Assembly: GCF_016907315.1 (NCBI RefSeq)
Contig: NZ_JAFBBS010000001.1
Span: 1,178,001-1,242,000, forward strand
Length of the DNA: 64,000 nt
Direction of reading: 5' to 3'
From: Microbacterium esteraromaticum
GTDB taxonomy: Bacteria > Actinomycetota > Actinomycetes > Actinomycetales > Microbacteriaceae
In this document: in pieces, positions 40,675 to 49,193 of the stretch
Position numbering within the stretch: position 1 is the first letter of the stretch
Layout of the letters: each line of letters starts with the position of its first letter
The notes under the pieces: generated by a model
What the model saw: only the letters and a program-made list of their open reading frames with translations
Database searches by the model: none
What the model was told of the DNA's origin: nothing
Translations under genes and position numbers: made by a program

Positions 40675-41851
40675 GGCAGAATCTCCTGAGTTGCGAACCA
40701 CCGAGCTCGGCGCGGGCGTCGTCAAGCGGGCTACGCGCCTCGCCGACGGCCGCGAGCTGTTCTACTACGACGACCCCGGCTCCTCCCTCAGCGCCGACCG
40801 CGCCGTCGACGCCCGCATGCTCGACGAGCGGCCCGAGACCGCGACCATGCGGCAGGACGTGCTCACCGGCGACTGGATCACCTTCGCCACCCGGCGTCAG
40901 AACCGCGTGATGATGCCGAGCGCAGACGCCGACCCGCTCGCCCCGCAGACCCCGGCCAATCCCTCCGAGGTCCCCGCGAATTACGACGTCGCGGTCTTCG
41001 AGAACCGCTCCCCCGCATTCGGTCCGGCGCTGAACGAGGCGACGGGCGGTGCACCCGCTGCCCGCAACCCCACACGGGGCCTCGACGATCTCGCCGAGCT
41101 CGGCATCGGCCGCACGCGCACGAGCATCGGCCGCTGCGAGGTCGTCTGCTTCAGCCCCGACCACGAGGGCTCATTCGGCACCCAGACGGTCACGCGCGCC
41201 CGCACGGTGATCGAGGCATGGGCCGATCGCACCGCGGCGCTGTCGGCCCTTCCCGGCATCCAGCAGGTCTTCCCCTTCGAGAACCGCGGCGAGGCGATCG
41301 GTGTCACCCTCCCCCACCCGCACGGTCAGATCTACTCGTACCCATACGTCACCCCTCGCACGCAGCGGCTGCTCGACAGCATCCACCGCAGCGCACCCGA
41401 CCTCATGCAGCGGGTGCTAGACAGCGAGCGCGACTCCGACCGCGTCGTGCTGCAGGGCGAGCACTGGACGGCGTTCGTGCCGTTCGCCGCCCGCTGGCCT
41501 CTCGAGGTGCAGCTCATGCCGCACCGGCACGTGCCCGACTTCGCGGCTCTCACCGACGCCGAGCGCGATGAGCTCGCCCCGCTCTACCTGCGTCTGCTCA
41601 GAGGGGTGGACGCCCTGTACTCGACCCCGACGGCGTACATCGCCGCCTGGCACCAGGCCCCCGTGCACACGGGCCGCGACACCGTGCGCATGCGTCTCGA
41701 GCTGACGAGCCCCCGTCGCGCCGAGGACAAGCTGAAGTTCCTCGCCGGCTCCGAGGCGGCGATGGGCGGCTGGACCGCCGAGATCCTTCCCGAGGTGGCG
41801 GCAGAGCGACTGCGCGACGCCATCGCCTCTGTTCCGGAGGTGTCTGCATGA
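40667..41851 (+). CDS. galT: Galactose-1-phosphate uridylyltransferase
   Basis: The 394-residue Leloir-pathway enzyme exchanges UMP between UDP-glucose and galactose 1-phosphate. The active-site HPHGQ is at residues 217-221, and the second HIT-like part is LEVQLMPHRHVPDF. The final region, YIAAWHQAPVHTGRDTVRMRLEL, also fits the family. No ribosome binding site precedes the GTG; the -10 sits six bases away, so the mRNA starts at or next to the start codon. The stop overlaps galK (ATGA). Confidence 0.96.
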   Translation: MNTAESPELRTTELGAGVVKRATRLADGRELFYYDDPGSSLSADRAVDARMLDERPETATMRQDVLTGDWITFATRRQNRVMMPSADADPLAPQTPANPSEVPANYDVAVFENRSPAFGPALNEATGGAPAARNPTRGLDDLAELGIGRTRTSIGRCEVVCFSPDHEGSFGTQTVTRARTVIEAWADRTAALSALPGIQQVFPFENRGEAIGVTLPHPHGQIYSYPYVTPRTQRLLDSIHRSAPDLMQRVLDSERDSDRVVLQGEHWTAFVPFAARWPLEVQLMPHRHVPDFAALTDAERDELAPLYLRLLRGVDALYSTPTAYIAAWHQAPVHTGRDTVRMRLELTSPRRAEDKLKFLAGSEAAMGGWTAEILPEVAAERLRDAIASVPEVSA

Positions 41852-43029
41852 GCGCGCTCGAGGCCGCCCGCTCCCTGTTCACCGGCCTGACCGGCCGCGA
41901 GCCCGACGGCGTCTGGTCGGCACCGGGCCGGGTGAATCTCATCGGCGAGCACACCGACTACAACGAGGGCTTCGTGCTGCCCTTCGCGATCCCGCACCGC
42001 ACCTTCGCCGCCGCCGCGCTGCGCGACGACGACCGCGTGCGCGTCGCGTCGACCTTCGCCGAAGAGCCGGTGGAGGTCGACCTGGCGCAGCTGGATGCCC
42101 TCTTCCCGACGCCCGTCGGGAGCGCGCCCTCCGTGCCCGAGTGGTCGGCATATGCACTCGGCGTCGCATGGGCGCTCCGGGCCGCAGCCCCGGGTGCTAC
42201 CGCCCGCGGAGTCGACATCGCGATCGCGTCGGACGTGCCGGTCGGTGCGGGCCTGTCGTCGTCGGCGGCGATCGAGGGAGCAGTGGCGTCGGCCCTCGAC
42301 GAGCTCTGGAGCACCCGTCTCGACCCCGTCGCCCTCGCCCAGATCGGCCGTCGCGCCGAGAACGAGGCCGTCGGCGCCCCCACCGGGATCATGGATCAGA
42401 TGTCGTCGATGCTCGGCCGCGCCGACGCGGCGACCTTCATCGACTGCCGGACGCTCGCGACCGAGTCGGTGCCCACCGGGTTCACCGCCGAGGGGCTCGA
42501 GGTGCTCGTGATCGACACGCAGGTGAAGCACTCGCACTCGACCGGCGGCTACCGCGAGCGCCGAGAGGCGTGCGAACGCGGGGCTGCGCTGCTGGGCATC
42601 CGGTCGCTTCGCGACGCGACCGAGGCAGACCTGCCGCGAGCCGCCGCGCTGATGGACGACGTGACCTTCCGGCGCGTGCGTCACGTGGTCACCGAGAACC
42701 AGCGCGTGCTCGACACGGTGCGCGCCCTCGCCGAGCGGGGCCCGCGGGCGATCGGCGACCTGCTGGTCGCCTCTCATGCGTCGATGCGCGACGACTTCGA
42801 GATCTCGGTCGCCGAGCTCGACCTCGCGGTCGAGACGGCTTTGGCGCAGGGAGCTGTCGGCGCCCGCATGACGGGCGGCGGTTTCGGCGGCGCGGCGATC
42901 GCCCTGGTCGCTCGCGACGACGTCGAGCGGATGTCGGATGCCGTGACCCGGGCCTTCGCGGATGCCGGCTACGCCGCTCCGCACGTGTTCACCGTGCATC
43001 CCTCGGAGGGTCCCCGCCGCGACGCCTGA
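41848..43029 (+). CDS. galK: Galactokinase
   Basis: The 393-residue GHMP kinase phosphorylates galactose. It shows the galactokinase signature GRVNLIGEHTDYNEGFVLPFAI near residue 30, the ATP loop DVPVGAGLSSSAAIEGA, and the C-terminal GARMTGGGFGGAAIALV. It is translationally coupled to galT. No galE or galactose transporter is in the immediate operon. A dispersed repeat follows 10 bases after the stop. Confidence 0.97.
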   Translation: MSALEAARSLFTGLTGREPDGVWSAPGRVNLIGEHTDYNEGFVLPFAIPHRTFAAAALRDDDRVRVASTFAEEPVEVDLAQLDALFPTPVGSAPSVPEWSAYALGVAWALRAAAPGATARGVDIAIASDVPVGAGLSSSAAIEGAVASALDELWSTRLDPVALAQIGRRAENEAVGAPTGIMDQMSSMLGRADAATFIDCRTLATESVPTGFTAEGLEVLVIDTQVKHSHSTGGYRERREACERGAALLGIRSLRDATEADLPRAAALMDDVTFRRVRHVVTENQRVLDTVRALAERGPRAIGDLLVASHASMRDDFEISVAELDLAVETALAQGAVGARMTGGGFGGAAIALVARDDVERMSDAVTRAFADAGYAAPHVFTVHPSEGPRRDA

Positions 43030-43038
43030 AACAACCGG

Positions 43039-43098
43039 CTTCGAATCGCTCACCTGGCGATGAATCCGGGCAGAATCAATCCATTCACGCGATTCGAG
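43039..43098. repeat. Dispersed TCGAATCGC-ended element, copy 3
   Basis: CTTCGAATCGCTCACCTGG at one end and CCATTCACGCGATTCGAG at the other, with complementary TCGAATCGC/GCGATTCGA ends. It lies between galK and the acetyltransferase gene, again inside a run of genes in the same direction. Confidence 0.65.
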
Positions 43099-43130
43099 CG
43101 GGGCCGGGACGCCCCTCAGAAGGAGCCGAC

Positions 43131-43640
43131 ATGGAGATCCGCCCCGCCACCTCAGCCGACGCCAACGGGATCGCCGTGGTGCACGTGCGCGCCTGGCAGG
43201 AGGCGTATCGCGGGCTGATGCCGCAGACAGTGCTCGACGAGCTGTCGATCGCCGAGCGTGAGGCCGGCTGGGCGCGCATCCTGGCCGACGACGATCGTCC
43301 TTCGCAGACGATCGTCGCCGAGCGCGACGGCGCGATCGCCGGCTGGGCGAGCTTCGGCGGCGCCCGTGACGCCGAGGCGCCCGGCTCCGGTGAGCTGTGG
43401 GGCATCTACGCGCATCCGGATGCCTGGTCGACGGGCGTCGGCCACGCGCTGATCACCGCGGTCGAGAGCGCCCTGCGCGCGGACGGCCACAAGACCGCGT
43501 ACCTCTGGGTTCTCGAGGGCAACGAGCGCGCGGCGGGGTTCTACGAGCGCCACGGGTGGGCATCCGACGGCGCGCGCAAGGTCGACCACCGCCCCGGCCT
43601 CGAGCTGCACGAGCTGCGGCACGTCACGCGCCTGGGTTGA
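43131..43640 (+). CDS. GNAT-family N-acetyltransferase
   Basis: The 169-residue protein has the GNAT fold: IRPATSADANGIAVVHVRAWQEAYRGLMPQTVLDEL, the acetyl-CoA loop IYAHPDAWSTGVGHALITAVE (Q/R-x-x-G-x-G/A type) and the last strand LWVLEGNERAAGFYERHGW. The N-terminal half resembles acetyltransferases with small-molecule substrates, but the substrate is not known. AAGGAG stands seven bases before ATG 43131. It may be co-transcribed with galTK. Confidence 0.92.
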   Translation: MEIRPATSADANGIAVVHVRAWQEAYRGLMPQTVLDELSIAEREAGWARILADDDRPSQTIVAERDGAIAGWASFGGARDAEAPGSGELWGIYAHPDAWSTGVGHALITAVESALRADGHKTAYLWVLEGNERAAGFYERHGWASDGARKVDHRPGLELHELRHVTRLG

Positions 43641-43671
43641 CGCGCGGCGTCCTCGCCCCTGTTCAGCATCG

Positions 43672-43707
43672 CCGCCCCTGCTCAGCCACGTAGCTGAGCA
43701 GGGGCGG
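43672..43707. terminator. Bidirectional terminator hairpin
   Basis: CCGCCCCTGCTCAGC and GCTGAGCAGGGGCGG form a perfect 15-bp stem with a six-base loop. A wider CTCGCCCCTG/CAGGGGCGAG pair encloses it. It lies between the convergent acetyltransferase and aldehyde dehydrogenase genes. Confidence 0.88.
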
Positions 43708-43729
43708 CGGCGACCAGCAGGGGCGAGGG

Positions 43730-45160
43730 TCAGAGCGCCGTCATCACGTGCTTGATGCGCGTGTAGTCGTCGAAGCCGTACTGTGACAGGTCCTTGCCGT
43801 AGCCGGAGTGCTTGAAGCCGCCGTGCGGCATGTCGGAGACGAACGGGATGTGCGTGTTGACCCACACGCAGCCGAAGTCGAGGTCGCGGGTGAAGCGCAT
43901 CGCACGGGTGTGGTCACGCGTGAAGACCGACGCGGCCAGCGCATAGCGCACCCCGTTGGCAAGCGCCAGCGCGTCGTCGTCGGTGTCGAAGGACTGCACC
44001 GTCAGCACAGGGCCGAAGACCTCGTTCTGCACCGCCTCATCGTCTTGCCGCATGCCCGAGACGATGGTCGGCTCGAAGAACCAGCCCTTATCACCCTGGC
44101 GGCGTCCGCCGGTCTCGATCGTCGCGTGGGCCGGCAGCCTGTCGACGAACCCCTGCACCTGGGCGAGCTGCGCGGCGCTCGAGAGCGGGCCGTACAGCAC
44201 GCCCTCCTCGTGCGGCCCGCCCGTGCGCGCGTGGGTCTTCGTGCGCTCGACGAGGGCGCGCACCAGCTCGTCGTGAATCGACGAGTGCGCGATCACGCGG
44301 GTCGCCGCGGTGCAGTCCTGCCCGGCATTGAAGAACGCGGCGGTGACGATGGCCTCCACCGCCCTGTCGAGAGACGCGTCGTCGAACACGATCGCGGGGG
44401 CCTTGCCGCCGAGCTCGAGGTGCACCCGCTTGAGGTCGTTCGCCGCAGACGACGCGACCGCCATGCCGGCCCGCACCGATCCGGTGATGGCGACCATCTG
44501 CGGTGTCGGGTGGGCGACGAGCGCGGCGCCGGTGTCTCGCGCGCCGAGCACGACGTTGAGAGTGCCCGCCGGGGTGTGCTCGGCGACGATCTCGGCGAGC
44601 AGCAGGGTCGACAGCGGCGTCGATTCGGCGGGTTTCAGCACCACCGTGTTGCCCGCGGCGAGCGCAGGGGCGATCTTCCAGACGGCCATGTTCAGCGGAT
44701 AGTTCCATGGGGTGACCTGCCCGATCACTCCGATCGGCTCGCGGCGCACATAAGAGGTGTGCCCCGCGGCGTACTCGCCCGCGGCGCGCCCCTCGAGGTT
44801 GCGGGCGGCGCCGGCGAAGAAGCGCAGCTGGTCGATCGACTGCTCGATCTCGTCGGCCACGAGGTTCGCGCGGGGCTTGCCGGTGTCCTGCGATTCGAGG
44901 TCGGCGAACTCCTCCGCGCGGGATGCCATGGCATCCGCGATCCGGAACAGCGCGAGCTGCCGTTCGGCTGGTGTCTTCTCTCGCCAGATCGGGAATGCCG
45001 CCGCTGCGGCCGCGTATGCGTCATCGAGGTCGCGCTCGTCGGACAATGGGATCTGCCCGTACACCTCTTCCGTCGCCGGGTCGATGAGATCGAGCGTGCC
45101 GGTGCCGTGCGCGTCCCGCAGGGATCCGCCGATGTGATTCTGCAGCGTCATCGTTGCCAT
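43730..45160 (-). CDS. Aldehyde dehydrogenase, gamma-aminobutyraldehyde dehydrogenase-like
   Basis: The 476-residue NAD-dependent enzyme has the ALDH motifs TPWNYPLNMAVWKIAPALAAGNTVVLKP, LELGGKAPAIVFDD (general base Glu) and FFNAGQDCTAATR (catalytic Cys near residue 285). The overall sequence and the C-terminal SGYGKDLSQYGFDDYTRIKHVM are like the aminobutyraldehyde dehydrogenases of putrescine breakdown. It is divergent from an Lrp regulator and next to an amine oxidase-like gene, which supports that use. TAGAGT (minus strand, 45167-45172) six bases before the ATG marks a leaderless start. Confidence 0.9.
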   Translation of the reverse strand: MATMTLQNHIGGSLRDAHGTGTLDLIDPATEEVYGQIPLSDERDLDDAYAAAAAAFPIWREKTPAERQLALFRIADAMASRAEEFADLESQDTGKPRANLVADEIEQSIDQLRFFAGAARNLEGRAAGEYAAGHTSYVRREPIGVIGQVTPWNYPLNMAVWKIAPALAAGNTVVLKPAESTPLSTLLLAEIVAEHTPAGTLNVVLGARDTGAALVAHPTPQMVAITGSVRAGMAVASSAANDLKRVHLELGGKAPAIVFDDASLDRAVEAIVTAAFFNAGQDCTAATRVIAHSSIHDELVRALVERTKTHARTGGPHEEGVLYGPLSSAAQLAQVQGFVDRLPAHATIETGGRRQGDKGWFFEPTIVSGMRQDDEAVQNEVFGPVLTVQSFDTDDDALALANGVRYALAASVFTRDHTRAMRFTRDLDFGCVWVNTHIPFVSDMPHGGFKHSGYGKDLSQYGFDDYTRIKHVMTAL

Positions 45161-45260
45161 GCCGTTACTCTAGACCCGAACACTGCGGATTCAGAAGTTT
45201 TTTCGCTCTTTCTCTACGAATACAGTTGCAGACACCCGTTCTACGTGTCAGGATCGGCAC
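45161..45260. promoter_or_regulatory. Divergent control region between aldehyde dehydrogenase and Lrp gene
   Basis: The 100-base gap is markedly AT-richer than its surroundings (TTCAGAAGTTTTTTCGCTCTT at 45191-45210 and beyond). It carries the aldehyde dehydrogenase -10 hexamer at 45167-45172. It is the likely binding region for the Lrp/AsnC protein that follows; I see no clean palindrome. Confidence 0.45.
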
Positions 45261-45728
45261 ATGAGCGACAAGTCGAAGACCACCGCCCTTGACGACGTCT
45301 CGAAGCGGATCATCGAGCTGCTGCAGCAGGACGGGCGGCGACCCTACGCCGAGATCGGGCGCGCGGTCGGACTCAGCGAGGCGGCGGTGCGCCAGCGCGT
45401 GCAGCGGCTCACCGACGCCGGCGTCATGCAGATCGTCGCCGTCACAGACCCGCGGCAGCTCGGATTCTCGCGGATGGCGATGATCGGCATCCGCACCTCC
45501 GGAGATCCCCGCGAGGTGGCAGAGGCCGTGAAGGCGTTCGACGAGATCGCGTATGTCGTCGTGACGCTCGGCACTTTCGACGTGCTCGCCGAGGCCATCT
45601 GCGAGACCGACGAGGACCTGCTCGAGCTCGTGTCGATGCGCGTGCGCGCCATCCCCGGCGTCGAGCACACCGAGAGCCTCATCTACGCCGGCCTGCACAA
45701 GGACTTCTACAACTGGGGCACGCGCTGA
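45261..45728 (+). CDS. Lrp/AsnC-family regulator
   Basis: The 155-residue protein has an N-terminal AsnC helix-turn-helix (DDVSKRIIELLQQDGRRPYAEIGRAVGLSEAAVRQRVQRL) and a RAM/ligand-binding domain ending in VRAIPGVEHTESLIYAGLHKDFYNWGTR. It sits between the aldehyde dehydrogenase and the FAD oxidase gene (start 45771). It is therefore the likely local sensor of an amino acid or amine. The ligand is unknown. Confidence 0.94.
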   Translation: MSDKSKTTALDDVSKRIIELLQQDGRRPYAEIGRAVGLSEAAVRQRVQRLTDAGVMQIVAVTDPRQLGFSRMAMIGIRTSGDPREVAEAVKAFDEIAYVVVTLGTFDVLAEAICETDEDLLELVSMRVRAIPGVEHTESLIYAGLHKDFYNWGTR

Positions 45729-45770
45729 CCTTCAGCGCAGCCCTGCCCCACTGACACGAGACGAGAACCC

Positions 45771-47168
45771 ATGGGCACCACTGTCTTCGAGCGCGCCCGC
45801 CCGCGCGACAGCATCATCGACGATGCGCTGCGCAAGACCAGGCACGCGACATTCTGGCTCGATGAGATCGACCGGCCCTCGTATCCGCCGCTCACAGCCT
45901 CCACCCGCGCCGACCTCGTGATCGTCGGCGGCGGGTACGTCGGACTGTGGACTGCCGTGCGGGCCAAGGAGCGCGACCCGCAGCGGTCGGTCGTCGTGCT
46001 CGAAGCCGCGCGAGTGGGCTGGGCGGCCTCGGGCCGCAACGGCGGGTTCTGCGAGGCCAGCCTCACCCATGGCTATGAGAACGGCATGAACCGCTGGCCC
46101 GACGAGATGGATGACCTCGTGCGCCTGGGGCTCGAGAACCTCGACGGGATCCAGGAGTCGGTCGAGCGGTACGGCATGGACGTCGACTGGGAGCGCACCG
46201 GTCAGCTGGCCGTCGCGACCGAGCCGCACCAGATCGAGTGGATGGAGGGCGACGGCTTCCTCGATCAGGACGCCGTGCGTGCAGAGGTGCACTCCCCCAC
46301 CTATCTCGCCGGCAACTGGGACCGCAACGGCTGCGCGATGATCCACCCGGCGAAGCTCGCCGTCGAGCTCGCACGGGTGGCGACCGAGCTCGGTGTCGTG
46401 ATCCATGAGCAGAGCCGGGTGACCGGGCTCAGCGGCAGCAGTGCGCAGACCGTCACGGTGCAGAGCGGCGCGACCGTCGCAGCCGACCATGTCGCCCTCG
46501 CGACCAACGTCTTCCCCTCGTTGCTCAAGCGCAACCGGCTGATGACCGTGCCGGTCTACGACTACGCGTTGATGACCGAGCCGCTCACCGCCGAGCAGTA
46601 CGACGCGATCGGCTGGGAGAACCGCCAGGGTCTCGCTGACAGCGCGAACCAGTTCCACTACTACCGCCTGAGCGCCGGCAACCGCATCCTGTTCGGCGGC
46701 TATGACGCGGTCTACCACTTCGGCGGCAAGGTGCGTGCCGAGTACGAGAACCGGCCCGAGAGCTTCCGCAGGCTCGCCTCGCACTTCTTCACGACCTTCC
46801 CGCAACTCGAAGGCCTGCGCTTCACCCACCAGTGGGCGGGCGCGATCGACTCGTGCAGCCGGTTCTGCGCGTTCTTCGGCACCGCACGAGGCGGGCGCGT
46901 CGCCTACGCGACCGGATTCACCGGTCTGGGCGTGGGCGCCAGTCGCTTCGCCGCCGATGTCATGCTCGACGAGCTCGCCGGGCTCGACACCGAGCGCACC
47001 CGCCTCGAGATGGTGCGCACCAAGCCCATCCCGTTCCCGCCCGAGCCCGCAGCGTCGATCGGGGTGAACCTCGTGCGCCGATCCATGGACCGCGCCGATC
47101 ACAACGGCGGCAGGCGCGACCTGCTGCTCAGGACCCTCGACGCCGTCGGGATGGGCTTCGACTCATGA
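45771..47168 (+). CDS. FAD-dependent amine oxidase/dehydrogenase, PuuB-like
   Basis: The 465-residue flavoprotein of the DAO family has the FAD-binding VIVGGGYVGLWTAVRAKERDP (GGGYVG at 53-58). It also shows VVLEAARVGWAASGRNGGFCEAS, where the flavin contacts lie, and the closing YATGFTGLGVGASRFAADVM. The order of motifs matches gamma-glutamylputrescine oxidases and related amine oxidases. With the aldehyde dehydrogenase it could oxidise an amine to an acid. The glutamylation enzyme (PuuA) is not in the window. Its stop overlaps the cupin gene (ATGA). Confidence 0.88.
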   Translation: MGTTVFERARPRDSIIDDALRKTRHATFWLDEIDRPSYPPLTASTRADLVIVGGGYVGLWTAVRAKERDPQRSVVVLEAARVGWAASGRNGGFCEASLTHGYENGMNRWPDEMDDLVRLGLENLDGIQESVERYGMDVDWERTGQLAVATEPHQIEWMEGDGFLDQDAVRAEVHSPTYLAGNWDRNGCAMIHPAKLAVELARVATELGVVIHEQSRVTGLSGSSAQTVTVQSGATVAADHVALATNVFPSLLKRNRLMTVPVYDYALMTEPLTAEQYDAIGWENRQGLADSANQFHYYRLSAGNRILFGGYDAVYHFGGKVRAEYENRPESFRRLASHFFTTFPQLEGLRFTHQWAGAIDSCSRFCAFFGTARGGRVAYATGFTGLGVGASRFAADVMLDELAGLDTERTRLEMVRTKPIPFPPEPAASIGVNLVRRSMDRADHNGGRRDLLLRTLDAVGMGFDS

Positions 47169-47518
47169 CTCTGCCGCTGCACGCGGCTGCAGTCGTGACG
47201 GATGCGCTGCACGCGGCACTCACGCACGAGTCGCTGCGCGCCGACGTCGTCCGCTCGGGGTCGCCGAGCACCGGCATCCGGCAGCTGGGCACGTTCGGCG
47301 GCCTCGACGTGGGCATCTGGGAGATGACGGAGGGCGCCGCGGTCGACACCGAGGCCGATGAGGTGTTCGTCGTGCTCGCGGGCAGCGCCCGCGTCGACTT
47401 CATCGAGCCGGCGCTGCCCTCGATCGAGGTACAGGCAGGCTCCGTCGTGCGCCTCGCCGAGGGCATGCAGACGCTGTGGACCGTGCACGAGACCCTGCGC
47501 AAGGTGTACATCGCCTGA
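47165..47518 (+). CDS. Small cupin-domain protein
   Basis: The 117-residue protein is one cupin barrel: LDVGIWEMTEGAAVDTEADEVFVVLAGSARVDF followed by IEVQAGSVVRLAEGMQTLWTVHETLRKVYIA. Small cupins of this shape (DUF861-like) often accompany amine oxidases in polyamine or glycine-betaine clusters. Metal-binding histidines are few, so it may be structural or ligand-binding, not an enzyme. ATG 47165 overlaps the oxidase stop, hence tight coupling. Confidence 0.85.
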   Translation: MTLPLHAAAVVTDALHAALTHESLRADVVRSGSPSTGIRQLGTFGGLDVGIWEMTEGAAVDTEADEVFVVLAGSARVDFIEPALPSIEVQAGSVVRLAEGMQTLWTVHETLRKVYIA

Positions 47519-47544
47519 GCGGGCCCGGGGCGGCACGCCCAGGG

Positions 47545-49095
47545 TCAGCCGCGCGCCAGCAGGGCGAGGTGCAGGGCCGCGAGAGTCTCGCCGTCGTCGA
47601 GGTCGGCGCCGATCAGGTCGGAGATCGCTGCGAGACGCTGGTAGAACACCGACCGCGACAGATGCGAGGCGGATGCCGCGGCCGTGCGGCTGCCGGGATG
47701 CGCGACCACCGCACCGAGCACGCGCACGAGGTCGCCCTGATGCTGCTCGTCGTACCGGATCAGCGGCGCGAGCAGGCGCTCGGCGTGTTCCTGCAGCCGG
47801 TGGTCGTCGCCGAGCTCTGAGACCAGACGCGTGAGCGGCCGGTCGTCGACGCGCCGCACCTCACCGGCGCGCAGGCGGGCGGCGAGCAGGCGGGTCGGAC
47901 GGATGGATGCCAGCAGCTGGGCGACCGTCGAGACCTCCGGGCCCACGCCGAGCCCCACTCCCGCTGCGTCCGCCGCGCGACGCAGCATCGCCGACCGGAC
48001 AGCAGCGGCGGCCGACACGAGCACCACGGCCGCCCCCTCATGCACGGCCCCGAGCGCACGGACCGATGCGCGCTGCGCGCCGTCGTCGGTGAGCGCGGCG
48101 ATCAGGGCATCCGTCGCCGCGCCGTCCGCCCTCTCGGCGACCAGCACGCTGAGCACGCGACCGCGCACCGGCAGCCCCGCGGCCTGCAGACGGGCGGCGA
48201 TGTCGTCGTCGCCCGTGTGGCGGCCGCTGAGCACGGCGTCGATGAGCTCGTGCGCGGGCAGGGTCGCCCACTCGTCCGGCCCGTCGGCGAGCCGAGCGAG
48301 CGCGAGGGCCGTCGCAGCGAGCTCGAGCACGGTCGTGCGTCCGGCCGGATGCTCGTCTCCCGGCAGCGCGATGAGAGTGCCCCACCGCGCGCCTCTGGCC
48401 TCGACCGGCACGGCGAGCAGTCCGTCGCCGGCGCGCGAGCGTGCAGCCCAGTCGCCGAGCACCTCGTTCGCAGCCTCACCCCACAGCTCGGCGGTGACCA
48501 CCTCGCGCCCCAGCGTCTCGAGCACGACCGGGGCACCCAGGGCCTGTGCGGCCGCGTGCACGACGGTGTCGGCCGGCGCGCCGCGAAGGGTGAGCCCGGT
48601 GAACAGCTCATGCAGCCGCTGCCGTTCCTGCAGCGCCTCGAGCTGCCCTGAGATGATCCGCCGATGCACCGCCTCGGTGATCGCGACGAACTTGACGACC
48701 CGATCCAGCGCGATCAGAGCAAGCCCGCGCGCGCGGCAGGCGGCGACCAGCGCAGGAGGGGCGACGGGGAACCGCGCACCGAGTTCGAGCACGATGCCCG
48801 CGATCCCCGCGTCGGCGAGACTGCCGGCCACCGCGCGCAGCGCGGCATCCGTGCCGCTCCACCCCGCCGCCGTCGTCAGCAGCAGCTCGCCCCCGTCGAG
48901 CAGACCCGCGACCTCAGCGCTGTCGGAGACGTGCACCCAGCGCACCCGCGCATCGAGCGCCCGGCCTCCGACGAGCACCTGCGGGTCGCCGCGCATGAGC
49001 GTCGCGGCGTCGAGGACATCCCGCACGCGAGGAAGCGCGATGTCGTCCGGACGATCTGTCCGGGTGCGGTCATCTTCCGGACGGTCTGCACTCAT
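47545..49095 (-). CDS. PucR-family regulator
   Basis: The 516-residue protein has an N-terminal PucR purine/catabolite domain (LPRVRDVLDAATLMRGDPQVLVGGRALDARVRWVHVSDS). A long GGDEF-like middle part follows, and at the end a PucR helix-turn-helix (HPGSRTAAASASHLSRSVFYQRLAAISDLIGADLDDGETLAALHLALLARG). Such proteins activate amino acid, purine or polyamine catabolic genes. It is divergent from mmsA, which begins 98 bases away, so mmsA and the aminotransferase are its probable targets. ATG 49095 is the first that fits the family start. Confidence 0.92.
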   Translation of the reverse strand: MSADRPEDDRTRTDRPDDIALPRVRDVLDAATLMRGDPQVLVGGRALDARVRWVHVSDSAEVAGLLDGGELLLTTAAGWSGTDAALRAVAGSLADAGIAGIVLELGARFPVAPPALVAACRARGLALIALDRVVKFVAITEAVHRRIISGQLEALQERQRLHELFTGLTLRGAPADTVVHAAAQALGAPVVLETLGREVVTAELWGEAANEVLGDWAARSRAGDGLLAVPVEARGARWGTLIALPGDEHPAGRTTVLELAATALALARLADGPDEWATLPAHELIDAVLSGRHTGDDDIAARLQAAGLPVRGRVLSVLVAERADGAATDALIAALTDDGAQRASVRALGAVHEGAAVVLVSAAAAVRSAMLRRAADAAGVGLGVGPEVSTVAQLLASIRPTRLLAARLRAGEVRRVDDRPLTRLVSELGDDHRLQEHAERLLAPLIRYDEQHQGDLVRVLGAVVAHPGSRTAAASASHLSRSVFYQRLAAISDLIGADLDDGETLAALHLALLARG

Positions 49096-49193
49096 GCATC
49101 CATTCTGCCCGCTGGAATCATGGGAATCGAGCCAGAAGACCCGTCCGGTCAGTCTGTGCGAATGAACCCCGCATCTCATCGAGGAGAACCTTC

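Noticed and set aside
45771..47168. Complete Puu putrescine pathway
   Set aside because: No glutamylpolyamine synthetase (PuuA) or gamma-glutamyl-GABA hydrolase (PuuD) gene is present; only PuuB- and aminobutyraldehyde dehydrogenase-like genes are seen.
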